DNA of 64,000 bases from Papaver somniferum (Eukaryota > Streptophyta > Magnoliopsida > Ranunculales > Papaveraceae). The stretch spans positions 158,509,072-158,573,071 of the forward strand of contig NC_039366.1 in assembly GCF_003573695.1 (NCBI RefSeq), written 5' to 3'. The position numbers and the translations under genes are program-made. Position 1 is the stretch's first letter. Every line of letters starts with the position of its first letter. Shown one piece after another: positions 1 to 12,714 of this stretch. The notes below the pieces were generated by a model. That model was not told where the DNA came from. It was given only the letters and a program-made list of their open reading frames with translations, and ran no database searches.

Positions 1-499
1 TCTTCTGGATCAGAACTTTCTTCGTTGGAGAGATGTGAAACCAAAGGTGCTTTGTCAGTAGCCATCTATTCAGCATGAATCCACGCTCGTCTGAAGAACA
101 TGTCATATCCTGGATCTTCCTGATTATGTGAAACTTGTTTTCTGCGTAGGTTGAACTTATGTTGATATAGCCATAAGTATTTCCGAGCGTTCCTTCAAGG
201 TCTCTGATTGAGATAGATCACAAGTAGCTTCTTATCAAGTGACGCTTGCGGCTCTAAGGGTTTTCAGTAAAATGATGTTGATGGTGGTGTCAGCATCGAT
301 CAACATTCATCCGAATTCATTTCCTCTGATATGGTATGTGGTAAGCAGTCCTCAGTCGTGCATCTCCTTTTCTGTGGATGAAGGTTCAAGGAGTATTTCC
401 GGGATGGACAGACGTCTGACACAATGTAATTCGGTGTTGTGAATATGTTTTTCCTTTGTGCCTTAGACAGATAGAGAAATTTCACAGATATGCCCGATC
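1..499 (-). pseudogene. Tat-lineage Ty3/gypsy protease region of element K (partial)
   Basis: This is the downstream part of a minus-strand gag-protease frame that runs off the left edge of the window. A segment around 430-485 reads LYLSKAQRKNIF, matching the start of the protease region of element J (LYISKAQRKDMF, about 44790-44826). Further left, the frame is broken by indels, and only short matches to the J aspartic-protease region remain. At 505-507 the minus strand reads CAA (Gln), exactly where J has a TAA stop between gag and protease. In this family the protease would cleave the Gag-Pol polyprotein inside the particle. This copy is decayed, and the rest of pol, if present, lies outside the window. 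Confidence 0.7.
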
Positions 500-1646
500 A
501 ACGGTTGAACTGCTTCTTTGAATGGTTGTTCAGAATGTAAAGGTTCTGACTGAGAGGATTATTATGTACTCCTTCAGTCCCCGGTTGAAGCTATTAGGGA
601 TCAACCTTCTCTTTGAAGATGTGCTTCAAAATATTGCAGTTACTTGTTGGATGATCGATGAACCTATGAAGGCGACAGTACCCGAGATTCTCCATTTCTT
701 CTTCAGTTGGCTCTCTTCTGATGAAAAACAATTTGATTGCACCATCTTGAACCCATACTTTAAGTAACTCGATCACTCCTTCATGAGAAGAGAGAAGTTT
801 GAGTTTTTCAGACCATTTCCCCGTTCGTTGATGCCGGGTCGAGGTTTGTGCATTTTAGGATTGGTTATCTTTCCTTTGTGGAGGATCCTGGAGAAATGGA
901 GAAGCATGCCTGTGTTGTTGTGCCTCGGTTTTTCTTTTACTTCCTTCAGCAACAACGTTCATGGAAGGATGGAGGTTTAGTTTCGGATTGGAAGAATACC
1001 CATTTTTCCTTATACCCTTGCAAACTTCTTTATTCTGGAATGACTCAGATTGGCTGAGTAGAGCAGCAGCCGACCGGTCAGTTGCTTCGGCTACGATACG
1101 AGAATGTAAATCCTCTAAAAGGGATTTATAAAATGGAATTATCCCTTCAATGTAAGAGTCTTGATTGAAGCGTGCCAAAATGGACGGGTCTTATTTATGA
1201 ATTCGTGAGAATTGTTCCGAGCTTTCGTGAACGTCCAAGCTAGACTGGTGGAGCCTTTTGCGCTTAACATGGGTGTGGACTTTGTCTTCATAATCGTTGG
1301 TGAAGGTATGGATCTTAGAAAAGAAATCAACACCAGTGGTAACATAGGAAGGATTACCAGCACCATTCTTTTTAGAACGATCATATGTTGGTTCCCTTGA
1401 TAACTGATCTGTAAGAACTTTCAAAAGGGAGAACACCTCGTTCTGTATCTTAACAATTTCCGCTTGATTTGTTACATCATTTAGGATTTTCATCAGATTA
1501 GCAATGGTGGTTTTGCTTTGAGTGTTCATAGACTCTGTGGGGGCTTGAGCAGGCCAGCCGAGTTTAGTACTAATTGAAAGAAATTCGCCATTAGGAGATA
1601 ATAGATTGAGATTGGATGTTTCTGAGACCTCCCCATAATCAACCAT
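500..1646 (-). pseudogene. gag: Tat-lineage Ty3/gypsy gag of element K, with internal deletion
   Basis: The frame starts at an ATG at 1646 (MVDYGEVSE), placed as in J (MVDLRSGS), about 40 bases inside the primer-binding site. The N-terminal third aligns with J gag through the stretch around TIANLMKILNDVTNQAE. The central capsid part, J residues about 200-310, is missing. Homology resumes near 1130 (FYKSLLEDLHSRI against VYRALLENLRFQT) and continues through NVVAEGSKRK to the Cys/His segment at about 600-700 (YCRLHRFIDHPTSNC). Gag would form the particle and bind RNA. Frame changes near 1180 and 850 and the deletion make this copy non-functional. Confidence 0.8.
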
Positions 1647-1683
1647 CTTTGATGAAATTGTGAGTTGCAACCGAGAGAATGAT

Positions 1684-1704
1684 CTCCCACTGTGGTCGCC
1701 AATC
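1684..1704 (-). promoter_or_regulatory. Primer-binding site of Tat element K
   Basis: The minus strand reads GATTGGCGACCACAGTGGGA immediately inside the LTR end at 1705. The same sequence follows the J LTR (43120-43139). Sequences of the TGGCGA type prime minus-strand synthesis from a cellular tRNA. An arginine tRNA is plausible for this lineage, but I did not verify the species. Confidence 0.75.
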
Positions 1705-3494
1705 TGTAGATGGGGGAAAACGATTTGCTGGTTTTCACGAAATAGAGGATATGACCGTACGGAGGAGACTCCTTGAACCGAGCAAAATGCTTAACCTCAC
1801 ACAGATGCACTGCAAGAAGGGAGTGCTTTAAGTTCGAGAGATCAATCTGTAGGACTTCGGCCTAAACCAAGACAATGGTCGTTCCAGAGTCAATTCGATC
1901 ACAAGAGAGGATGGGTCGATCCGTAGGAGGGAAGCTGAGAAATGTGTGAGATCAATGGTGATCAAGGATTATTGGTGTGTTGTGTATTTTGTGCGAAAAT
2001 AGTTTCTGAATGATTGAGTTTACTCAGTTGAGAGTAATTCCTAAGACGATGAGTTCGTGTAGACGAAAGACTGTCTATTGAGAATTGTCTGTTTTACGAA
2101 AAACCGTCCATCCCTTAATCATGATTCAGAGACTTAGTTATATCGCTAGAATTGTAAACACCTTGATCCCATGAAGTGTGACAGTTGTTGGAGTCAAAGA
2201 GTGGGGAAATGAAAATCGTGTTAAAACCAGTTGCTAATAATGCGGAGACTTGGTTGGTTTTCCATCCACTACTTTGCTAACTCCTTCAACTGATTGCACG
2301 ACTTGCTCACATTCTCATCGTGGGTGAACACACGTGCCGTAGGCTGCCATACCAAAACCCTAGTTAATATCCCCCATGTGACACGATTGATGTCTCGTGA
2401 TTGTGGAGTCTGCAAGGCAGACATGTATTTAGTTAGTCAGTTACTGACTTCATGGGACGATGAGTCCTTGTATTGTTGTACGTGTCCGTTGAGACAAAAG
2501 TACAATTGTCAAATAAATGTTGATAGTTAAGGTGAACAAATATTGGTCACTTGATGAATTGTTGAATATTGATAGTTGAACCAATATTCCTTAGTCTGAG
2601 CAAGTATTGCTCATTTGAGCAAGTATTGCTCGTTTGATGAATTATTGGTAATAGGACCAAATAAAATATCAATTCAAAATACTGGTAACTGAACCGAGTA
2701 TAATTAATTGGAATGTTGATCATGGGATCAATGTAAAATTATTAGTGTTTGAATCTGCTCAGAATTATGTTTTGCAGAGCTTTGGATCCAAAACCCTAAT
2801 TTTGATCAAATGTTGATCAATTGATGATTCATTGAAAATCAACCACGGAGTGAAGGAGGGACCGGATACATGGGATAATGAGTCGACCATGTAACGCCCA
2901 GATGCTCGAGTGAGTAAAATATCAAAGTCTCTTGAAGACCAGTTGGTGAAAAGATGATTAAATGCTGGTCTAATCATTTATTCAAATAATGTTCGTCTGA
3001 ACCTTAGGTGATAAAACCTAATAAATTATGAAGAGATGAAGGACCGACCAAGGGGTCATGAAACTGGCCCTGGTTGGTCACGAGATCGACTGACGATCCT
3101 TTTATGAAACTCCAAGTCGTTCGGAAGAGTTTTGGACCTAATGTGTGTAATTGTGCAAATTAGGTCAAATTGTGAAAATGCGTGGGACCAGCTCCTTGCA
3201 AGCCAAATATCCAACCTTGGTCGGTCAAGGTAACTTGCTCACGTCGCCAAAGTGCCCGCGTCTCAGTCCTGAGAATTTTGATATTTTCTGATGTGCGTTT
3301 GAGCAACATTTTGAAAAAATATGAAGAAATCAAGGATTTTTGCTAAAACTGGGGAAACTTCATAAGATGAAGGAAATAATAATAATAAAATGAAGGAATC
3401 ATGAAATGTGGGACCGACTATGGCCAAGGCATGGCCGTCCGGCCAATGAGCCCGGTCCCATGGCACTTTTCCTGATTTTATATTATTTTCATGA

Positions 3495-3509
3495 TTTTAT
3501 GGAAATATC
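3495..3509. repeat. Target-site duplication of LINE-1, left copy
   Basis: TTTTATGGAAATATC here and TTTTAGGGAAATATC at 9331-9345 flank LINE-1, with one mismatch in 15 bp. The sequence belongs to the K LTR. A duplication of this length fits LINE target-primed reverse transcription. Confidence 0.85.
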
Positions 3510-3754
3510 TTTTTTTTTTTTTGAAAAAAAACAAAAAAATTTATTAATAATAAACAAAGAATTACAAAAGTTGATACAAGCCAGAAATGGACAACAAGCC
3601 CCAGGCCCAATAACGGAAAAAGCAAAACCAATAAAAACCGACCAATAACAAGGCCCAAGGTGAACTCACATAACATTTTTTCATTCAAACCTGTAGTAAG
3701 TAGACTCTGGCCATTCCATCCTAAGCATATTGGAAGGTCTAGCTGAGAACTTCA

Positions 3755-6700
3755 TCACCTGTCCCTTTGGAAGATGAACACCTTTTTTAGCAAAAAAGCT
3801 GCTGAAAAGTTCACTTCCCTGTAGACATGGTTAAAGTGAATATGTTTTAGTTTTGCACTAACAAACTTCCATCTGTTCCATACAAACCAAGATAATTTAT
3901 TCTTCATGAAAGCTGAAATAGCAGCAGTGGAATCAGAGTTAATAATAATCTTCTCCTTTTGATTTAACACAACCCATTCCATAGCACATAAGGCCCCCAT
4001 AATCTTAGCAATAAAGTTTGTAGAAATTCCCAAACCACCAGATTCAGCTGTTATGAAACTTCCACTGTTATCTTTGACAATAAACCCATACCCAGCATTC
4101 CCAGGGTTCCCTCTTGAAGCACCATCACAACAGAATAATAGATTTTCTGGTTCAGGAAGTAAGAAAAAGCATTTTATAGCCTTTGTAGTTTTAACTTTTC
4201 TACAACCTATATCAAAGTATTTAAGAATCTGAAGGTCATAAGATGTATTATGCATGAAACCTTTAAGTCTGTTCTCACAATCATGAACCATTCTAGAAAT
4301 CTTAATTTTGGTTTTTTCACTGTCAGGCAGGATATTATCAAAGAAGACTATATTCCTGGTAAACCATATATCTACCATGATATTAAAAGCTGCTATATAC
4401 CATAATTCCTGAACAACTGAACTCTTATGCTTGCAGAGATTGATAACATCATCAAAGGATTTTGAGTTTTTGAAAGCAAAGATATTACCAATCCAATTCC
4501 ATAGAATTTGGCCATAGTTGCAATCCCACAAAATATGACTCATGGTATCTTGATTTTTATGACAAAGAAAGCATCTGGAAGCAATAACCATACCTCTTTT
4601 AGTATCATTTTCATCAGTATTCCCAGCTCCCATTGTAATTTTCCAGATATTACTTGAAGTAGAAGGATGCACGCAAGAGTTCCAAATTTTCTTATACCAC
4701 TTCAGTTTAGGCCGTTTCTTTTTGATGATATTTATAGCACTAGAGACTGAAAATTCACCATCTTGAGTTGCTGTCCACACTAGTTTATCAGAAGTAGAAG
4801 AAAGTAATGGGAGATCATCTGTTGAAAAGAAAGTGAGCATTTCTTCAGGAATATTCCATGAATTATTAACAATCAACTGTTTAACCTTCATATTAATGTT
4901 CTGCTGAATGTATTCATTTCTAGGAAAGTATTTACTAATACTTGCATCCAATATCCAGGAGTCATTCCAAAGAGAGATATCCTCACCATTACCAACAAGC
5001 CATCTTGTGTTTTCCTCAAAATCTTGAAGAACCCATTTAATACCTGGACAGATAGATGATTGCTTATAGTAAGAAATCCATAAACCATTTTTATCCTTAT
5101 ATTTGGCTAAGAAAAAATTAGCCCAGTCTTCATTTGATTTAAGAATTCTCCATAATAATTTCATCAGTAAGGCCTTATTGATATCTTCAAATTTTCTAAT
5201 TCCCAGACCTCCCTCTTCCAATGGAACACAAACTTTATCCCAAGCAATAGTGATATATTTCTTTTCATCAGCATTCCCACTCCATAAGAAATTTCTCAGA
5301 ATTCTTTCACAAGCTAAAATGATCTTTTTTGGCCATCTATATATAGACATGTTATACAAGGGTATGCTGCTAAGAACAAATTTAATAAGAGTTAACCTAG
5401 CTTGAAAGTTTAAGAGCTTGCCAATCCAAGTAGCCAGTCTTTTTTGCAATATCTCTACAAATGACCACAAATGTTCAGTTTTAACTTTACCTTGAAATAG
5501 AAGTACACCCAAATACTTGTCAAGGAAAACAAAAAGTTTCATATCCATGTACTCTGTAATCTGAGTTTGTCTTATATCAGAAGTCCCATCAATAAATTTT
5601 TTACTCTTGGCAGCACTAACAATTTGACCAGAAGCACTTTGGTATTCATATCGCAGATGTTTAAGGTTTACCAGAGTTTGTTTACACCCATTGCAGAAGA
5701 TAAAGATATCATCAGCAAAGAATAAATGAGATGGAAATATACCTTTTCTAATGACCATAGGATGAATTTTCCTCTCCTGAATCAATTGAGATAATTTTCT
5801 ACTTAGAGAATCAGCAACCAAAACATAAAGGATTGGAGATAGAGGATCTCCCTGCTTCACTCCCCTTCCAACACCAAAATACCCAATAGGACCACCATTC
5901 AGCATTATAGAGATTTTTGTAGTTTTAAGCAAGACCAATCTCCAATTAATGAATTTCTCTGAGAAACCATACTTCTTCATAACAACAGTTAAAAAATCCC
6001 AGCTTATAGTGTCATATGCTTAAGTTATGTCAAGTTTTAGCCCTACATTCCCTCCTCTTTTTTTGATGTTCATTTCATTTACTAGTTCAGAAGCCAAGAG
6101 AACTTGCTCGTGGATATTCCTCCCTTTAATGAAGGCACATTGTTGTGGAGAAATAAGCTTATGTAGTAAGCTACTCATTCTTATAGTAATAATCTTTGTA
6201 AAAATCTTGAAACAAAAATTACTTAATCCAGTTGGTCTGAATTGAGTTGCTCTTTTTGCACCTTGAGTCTTTGGAAGAAGCACAAGAAAATTAGAGTTTA
6301 AGCCAGAAGGAATTACTTGCTTGCTCCAGCAGAATTGAATTGCTTTCACCAGATCTTATTTAATAACATTCCAAGTTTCTCTATAGAATATGCCTGTAAA
6401 CCCATCTGGTCCAGGTGCACTATCCTGATTTAAACCAAAAACTGCATCTTTAATCTCTTCTAAAGTAGGAATCTGATCAAGCATTTGATTATCTTCTGAA
6501 CTGATATTATTGGGAATTGCTGTTAAGATACTGTCAGAAATAAGAACAGGAGATGCTGCAAATTTTCCTTGAAAGTGGTTAAGAAGAATGTTTCTTATAT
6601 TTTGCTGACTTGTAACAATGGCTCCAGAATCATCTTCAATCTCAGAAATAATATTTTTAGCATGTCTCGTTTGATGGAAGTATGAAAAAAATCAGTATTA

Positions 6701-7769
6701 GCATCACCATATTTGATCCAGTTGATTCTTGCTTTTTGGCTCAGCATAGTATGATAATTTTGAGCAGCAATATCTCTGACACCCCTTGCTATGATATAAT
6801 TATTTAATAGTTCAATATTACTTGGATCAGCATCAGAAAGAATATTGGTCCCAGTTACCTTGTCTTCTGCTTGTTTCAATTTGATGTGAACATTTACAAA
6901 AACTTCCCAGTTTCATTTTTTAAGAATTATCTTCAATCTCTTCAGCTTATTCATGAAAATGAAAATGGGATACAAAGAATCTGTTCATTCCATGACTCAG
7001 TAATTAATCTCAAAAAATCAGGGTGTGAAATCCACATCTTCTGAAATCTGAAAGGTGAATTGGTAGGTTTTTGTATATCAGAAGAAGTACCAATAAGACA
7101 ACTGTGATCAGAGATTCCCCTTGAAGTAACATGATATTTCCATCCATTATATATATTTAACCATTGTTGATTGTATAGAGCCCTATCAAGATTACAGAGA
7201 ATTCTTTTTTTTTCCACATCTACCATTTGACCAAGAGTATTGCAATCCACTTTTAGGATCTTGAAGAAGACCACATTGATCAATCCACTCATTAAATTCA
7301 TTCATGGTTGTTGTTAGAGGACTTCTGCCACCTTTTTTTTTCATTTATAGAAGTAATTGTATTAAAATCTCCTAAGATCAACCAAGGTTTATTTAGATTG
7401 CTTATATTAATTAGATCCTCCCATAATTCTCTTCTATTAGCTGTAAGAACATCTGCATGAATACCAGTGACTAACCCCCCCTCCCCCCCAATCTCTATAG
7501 TAATACATTTTCTAGAAGAAAAAACAAATGTAGGATGAGAAATGGAACAATTCCAAAAAAAACCAAATGTTTGCTTTCCTACTATCAAAAGTATTGTGAA
7601 TTATTTTATGATGCATACCTGGAAGCTTTATTCTGTTTTTTGCATTGAAATGAATTTTAGGCTCTGCAATCCACACTAAGGAGGGATTTATTTGTTTAAC
7701 TAAAGAAATAAGTTTATCTTTGGCCTTAACTCTCTTAAGGCCTCTTAGATTCCAAAAAATTGTCCTCAT
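3755..7769 (-). pseudogene. LINE-1 ORF2: endonuclease, reverse transcriptase, zf-RVT and RNase H (disrupted)
   Basis: ORF2 starts at ATG 7769, overlapping the ORF1 stop by the four bases ATGA. The APE-type endonuclease spans about 7769-6960, with the usual opening (TIFWNLRGLK), WLILGDFNTI and GISDHSC motifs. RT follows from about 6350 (FRPTGLSNFCFKIF), and the final 741 codons (5980-3755) are open. There, residues 40-50 read GVKQGDPLSPI, 88-91 are the FADD catalytic box, about 425-500 match the zf-RVT domain (C470, C473, H482, C487), and 616-735 are RNase H. The frame is broken by indels in the endonuclease and linker, and by one TAA at 6018-6020 just before AYDTISWDF in RT. RNase H keeps D619 and D683. 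It has K659 where the family has Glu and Ala in place of the last Asp (about residue 728). The protein would nick DNA and copy its own RNA at the target. This copy cannot make it whole. Confidence 0.9.
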
Positions 7770-9118
7770 TGAGGCTTTTGGGGAGAATTCCCCTTAGAAG
7801 ACAAAACCCTTTCTTTGCTAGTTTTCCTAGTTACAGGAGCAGGCTTAGTAGGCTTTGCTGGAGCCTTTTTCTTTTCAGTAATAATTTTCTTTGTAACTAT
7901 TTTAGGACTAGTAGGATCATTTCTCAAAATGATAACAAGAGGAGTAAGTGTATTACTAAGAAGTAAGTATGAATTACTAACCTCTTTAATTTCACCATCT
8001 TCAGAACTTGAGTCACTAGAGTCTTCAGTGATGATAGGCTGGTTCACTTGAGATGCAGTAATTGTGACTTGAGCATTAATGTCAGAACATTGTATCTCTT
8101 TGACTACCCCACTAGATTCACCAATATGTTTTTGAGATTCTAATGTAGCAAGCGGAGGAAAATCACCATTGTATTCAGTAGTATTATCTTGCAATAAATG
8201 AAATCTCCCAGAAGATACATCTTGATGAGATGAAGTTGAAGCAGAAGAAGTATTAATTGAAACTCTGTCCTTGTTGGTCTCAGAAGGAGTAGAACCACAA
8301 ATATCAAAACCTATTTGTTGAGATTGTAACTTTTTTAGCTTCCATTGTTTTTTTGGCTTAGAAATAAACCCATCAGCAAAAGTAGTTTGAGAATTCTCTT
8401 TTCGTTTAGTTCTACACTCAATAACAAAGTGGCCTAGAGACTTGCAGTGGCTACAAAACTTTGGTTTATTTGGGGCTTGAATTGGCTGTTCAAATTTACC
8501 ATATTTAGAATTAACCCAAATAGAATTTGGAATGGATTTAGAGATATCAATTTCTACTAAAACACAAGCATAATAACCCACTACTCTTTTTAGAGTAATT
8601 TCATCAACTTTAATTGCTCTTCCAAGAATACTACCCATTTGCATTAGAATGCTTTCCTTCCAGTATTCAATACTCAACCCAGGAAAGATAACCCACACAT
8701 AAGCAGAAGTAGTTTTTTGAGCTGCAGGATTAAAATTTGGTTCCCAAGACCTAATACACAAAATTTGTGTATCAACTTTCCAAAATCCTTGCCAGATATG
8801 ATTTATATCTTCCAAATTATCAAGTTTAATTATAAAGAAACTTTTTCCTAAAGGAATAAACTGAACCTTACCTTTGAGCTGCCATTGTTTGAGTAAAGCT
8901 TCAGAAACAGTATTCATCTTAAGTTTGACCAGATCCAATCTTCCGATTAGACTGAATTTCCATTCATCCAGACATTCATCAATAACTTCATCAGGGATAA
9001 AGAAAGAAGGAGAGTTCTCTTCTGCAGAATTCATATTTGGAACCCTAAAATCGATTCTTTCAGAGTCACAAGTATCTTCAGAATTACCTACCAAATGATT
9101 CCCAAAGTTTTCAGACAT
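7766..9118 (-). CDS. LINE-1 ORF1: DUF4283 and CCHC zinc-knuckle RNA-binding protein
   Basis: An uninterrupted 450-codon frame. Residues about 45-190 match the DUF4283 pattern common in plant LINE ORF1 proteins (EWKFSLIGRL, LVKLKMNTVSEALLKQWQL, YVWVIFPGLSIEYW). Residues 222-235 form a CCHC knuckle (FCSHCKSLGHFVIEC, spacing C-X2-C-X4-H-X4-C). The C-terminal half is low complexity, rich in Ser, Lys and Pro. ORF1 proteins of this kind bind the LINE transcript as a ribonucleoprotein chaperone. It lies directly upstream of ORF2, and its TGA is inside the ATGA overlap, which points to coupled re-initiation. It is intact while ORF2 is broken. Start choice: ATG 9118 is the first in-frame Met and leaves a leader of about 210 bases. 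Confidence 0.88.
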   Translation of the reverse strand: MSENFGNHLVGNSEDTCDSERIDFRVPNMNSAEENSPSFFIPDEVIDECLDEWKFSLIGRLDLVKLKMNTVSEALLKQWQLKGKVQFIPLGKSFFIIKLDNLEDINHIWQGFWKVDTQILCIRSWEPNFNPAAQKTTSAYVWVIFPGLSIEYWKESILMQMGSILGRAIKVDEITLKRVVGYYACVLVEIDISKSIPNSIWVNSKYGKFEQPIQAPNKPKFCSHCKSLGHFVIECRTKRKENSQTTFADGFISKPKKQWKLKKLQSQQIGFDICGSTPSETNKDRVSINTSSASTSSHQDVSSGRFHLLQDNTTEYNGDFPPLATLESQKHIGESSGVVKEIQCSDINAQVTITASQVNQPIITEDSSDSSSEDGEIKEVSNSYLLLSNTLTPLVIILRNDPTSPKIVTKKIITEKKKAPAKPTKPAPVTRKTSKERVLSSKGNSPQKPQ

Positions 9119-11699
9119 GATTTAGAATTTAAAAAACAGATCCACCATATTGATTAACTTCAATCATCAGGAAAAATGATTACTATCAAGATTAATGAGA
9201 CCGAGTTACGAGAAAACTGAAAATTTATTACTGAGTTGCTCTCCGATTTAATCGCTGAGTCAATCGCACTGATTCGCAGAGCTATCTTTTCTCTAGATGG
9301 TATTCACCAAATTACTATGATCTTTACTCATTTTAGGGAAATATCATGAAATCAAGGAGTTTGTTGAAATCAAGGAGTTTCCTTGAAGTGAAGGAGTTTC
9401 CATGAGACAAATAATATTAATAATAATAAAATAATGGCGTGTGTGACCAACTTGGGCATGGTCGGCCGACCAGGGCCCGGTCCCGTGAGTCTCTCCTAAT
9501 TTTATATTATTTTCATGATTTGAAGGAAATATCATGAAATTGAGGGATTTCCATGAGATGATGGAAATAATAATTAATAAAATAAGGAATTACAAGGTGT
9601 GGGACCGGTCATAGCTAGGGCATCGCCGGCCGTCTAGTGACCACGGTCCCGTGACAGCTTTCCTAATTTTATGTAATTTTTGTATAATTTCCTTAATGGG
9701 AAGGAAATACCATGAAACGAAGGAGTTTCATCGGATTAAGGAATTTCCATGAGATGATGGAAATAATTAATAAAATAAGGAATTACAAGGTGTGGGACTG
9801 GTCACGACTAGGGCATGGCCGTCCGACTAGTGACTACGGTCTCGTGACACCTTTCCTAATTTTATGTAATTTTTGTATAATTTCCTTAATGTGAAGGAAA
9901 TACCATGAAACGAAGGAGTTTCATAGGATTAAGGAATTTCCATGAGATGAAGGTGTAGATGGGGAAAAACGATTTGCTGGTTTTTAAGAAATTGAGGAGA
10001 CGACCGTACGGAGGAGACTCCTCGAACCGAGTGAAATGTTAAACCTCGCACAGATGCACCGCTGCAAAGGGGGTGCTTTAGATTCGAGAGATCAATCTGT
10101 AGTACTCCATCCTAAATCAAGACAATGACCGTTCGAGAGTAAATTTGGTCACAAGAGAGGATGGGTTGATCTGTAGGAGGGAAGCTGGGAAATGTGTGGA
10201 ATCAATGGTAATCAAAGATTATGGGTATGTGAATTTTGAATATCATAAGCTCTGAATGATTGAAATTTCTCAATTGAGAGTAGTTGCTCAATTGATGAGT
10301 TGATGATCTCGTGTTGTCGATGAGACATGAGATTGATGATACTATTGATGCTGATGATGCCGATGATTCAATCATGATTCGGAGACTTATTTATATTGTT
10401 GGAATTTTAGACACCATGATTCCATGAAGTGTGACAGTTGATGGAATCAAGGAGTGGGGAAGTGGAGATCGTGTTTGAAACCAGTTGCTCAACGTGTGGA
10501 GACTTGATCGATTTTCCACCCACTACCTCGTGAATTCCTTCAACTGATTGCATGACTTTCTCACATTCCATCGTGTGTTTGAACATACGTGCCGTAGAAC
10601 GCCAGACCAAAACCCTAAGTGATATCCTCCCCAAGTGACACGATTGACGTCTCGTGGTTTGTTAATCAATCGACGACTTCGTGGTTTGATGGGACGATGA
10701 GTCCATGTAATTGCTGAGTTGAACATGATGTTCTGAAACTCATGAATTGAATATGTCATGAGACAGAGGTAAAGTTCTTACGATGAAGTGATCAAGTATT
10801 GCTCATTCGATGGATCGTTGAACATTAGTTGAATATTGATTGTTGAGCCAATATTCCTTGGTTTGAGCAAATATTTATCATCTGAGCAAGTGTTGCTCAT
10901 GTGATGAATTGTTAAATATTTGATCGTCTGAGCATGTGTTGCTCATCTGATGGATTATTGGCAGCGTACCAAAAATATTAATTAGGATACTCGTCGTTGA
11001 ACCGAGCATAATTAATAAAATTAATGACTATGAGGTGTCGTGAAATTATTAGGATTGGAATCTGGGAAGATGATCCTTGGATTCAGAAACCCTAATTTGA
11101 TCAATTGATGATCAATTCATGGTTCGTCATAAGTTTAACCATGGGACGAAGGAGGGAGCGACTACATGGGACCGTGGATCAAACATGTAGTGTCCATATG
11201 CTCACGTGAGCAAATACAAAGAACTCCTGAAGAGTTGACGATTTGTTGATGAAAGAATGATTAGATGCTGGTTTAATCATTTATTCGAAAATGCTCGTCT
11301 GAGCCTTAGGTGAGAAAACCTAATTAATTATGACGAGGTGAGGGACCGGCCATGGAGTCATGAAACCAGCCCTGGTTTTTCATGTGACCGCCTGACGATC
11401 ACTTCATGAAAATACAAAGTGTTTGGAAGAGTTTTAGACCTAATACGAGCAATTGTGCAAATTAGGTCAAAACTGTGAAAATTGATGGGATCGGCTTCCG
11501 TGAGCCAAATAGCCAATCTTGGTCGGTCAAGATAGCGTGCTCGTGTCCCCAAGGGGTCCGCGTCTCAGTCCTGAGAATTTTGATATTTTCTGGCGTGCAA
11601 TTGAGCATCCATTCGAGAAAATATGCCAAAATTAGGGTTTCGACGAAACTGAGGAAAACACCATGAGATGATGAAAAATAATTATAAAATAAGGAATGA

Positions 11700-12540
11700 G
11701 GAGGCGTGGGACTGCCGTGGTCAAGGCATGGTCGGCCGGTCGTGACCAAGGTCCTGTGGTGCCTTTTCCTTAATTTTATAATATTTTGATGATTTTATGA
11801 AAAACTCATGAATTTTGAGAAATTTGATGAATTTAGGGAGTTTCCATGAATTGAAGGAGTTTTCATGAGTTCATGGAAGCAAAAAACATTAAAATAATAA
11901 AAACAAGGGCGTGTGGGACCGTGGAAGGCATGGACGGCCGGCTGGGGCCGGTCCCACGAGTTTCCCTAATTTTTGTGTATTTTTATGTATTTTTGATGAA
12001 TTGAGGGAATTTTTCCTAATTTGAGAGAAATACCATGAAATCAAGGAATTTGATGAATTCAAGGAAAACTAATAATAAAATAATAAAACAAAGGGTCCTG
12101 TAGGACCGGCTAGGGCATGGCCGGCCGGCCAAGGCCCGGTCCCACAAGTTTTCATAATTTATTTTATTTTATTATTATTTGATGATTTGTGCAAAAATAC
12201 CATGAAATCAAGGAGTTTTTTCATGAAATTAGAGAAATAATAATAATAATAAAATAATAAGGAACCGTGGGGTGTGGGGCCGGTTGGGACCAAGGCATGG
12301 CCGGTTGGCCAATGGTCACGCCCCACACTCCTTTCCTTAATTTTATATTATTTTTTATGGATTTATGGAAGTACCATGAAACCGATGAGTTTCCTCGAGA
12401 CGAAGGAGATTTGATAAAATGAGAGAATTTTCATCAAATCATGGAAAATAATAAAAATGCATTAAAAATATAAAACTGGCGTGGGATTGACCATGACACG
12501 GTCGTTTGGTCGTGTGTCCGTGCTCCCAGCACCCTGGTCA
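11700..12540 (-). repeat. Array of palindromic units of about 190 bp in the Tat LTR
   Basis: Five degenerate units start near 11706, 11912, 12099, 12273 and 12480. Each has an A/T-rich arm (ATGAAATC, AATAATAA) and a GC core in which TGGGACCG and CGGTCCCA flank a centre such as GGCCGGCCGGCC. The core can fold into a hairpin or act as a dyad site. The same array is in J at about 40546-41370, and further units are in K near 3410, 9432, 9600, 9790, 13562 and 13767. Confidence 0.85.
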
Positions 12541-12714
12541 ATATTTTTAATTATTTATTATTTTCTTCTCTATTTTGCATAGGTTCATCGTGTCGTTGTA
12601 TTTTTGAAATACTCGTTCGTGCGGTGACTGTTAGTGTATCGTCATTGAATACACTTTCACCATTTGAATCGGGGCTTACTTAGAGGTAGCTCAGACTCCC
12701 GGTTGTTGATTATT

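Larger units (their letters stand above)
3510..9330 (-). mobile_element. LINE-1: full-length plant L1-type LINE
   Basis: The minus-strand element of 5.8 kb ends in a poly(A) tail, seen as a T run at 3510-3522, and is flanked by 15-bp target duplications. It carries ORF1 (7766-9118) and ORF2 (3755-7769). A 5' UTR of about 210 bases lies at 9119-9330, and a 3' UTR of about 240 bases precedes the tail. Having both UTRs and the tail suggests a full-length insertion, unusual because most LINE copies are 5' truncated. ORF2 has several inactivating lesions. Confidence 0.92.

Noticed and set aside
10407..10634. Minus frame similar to frames at 42443-42676 and 46506-46730
   Set aside because: All are the same part of the Tat LTR around the R region. 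The similarity is that of LTR copies, and frames differ by indels.
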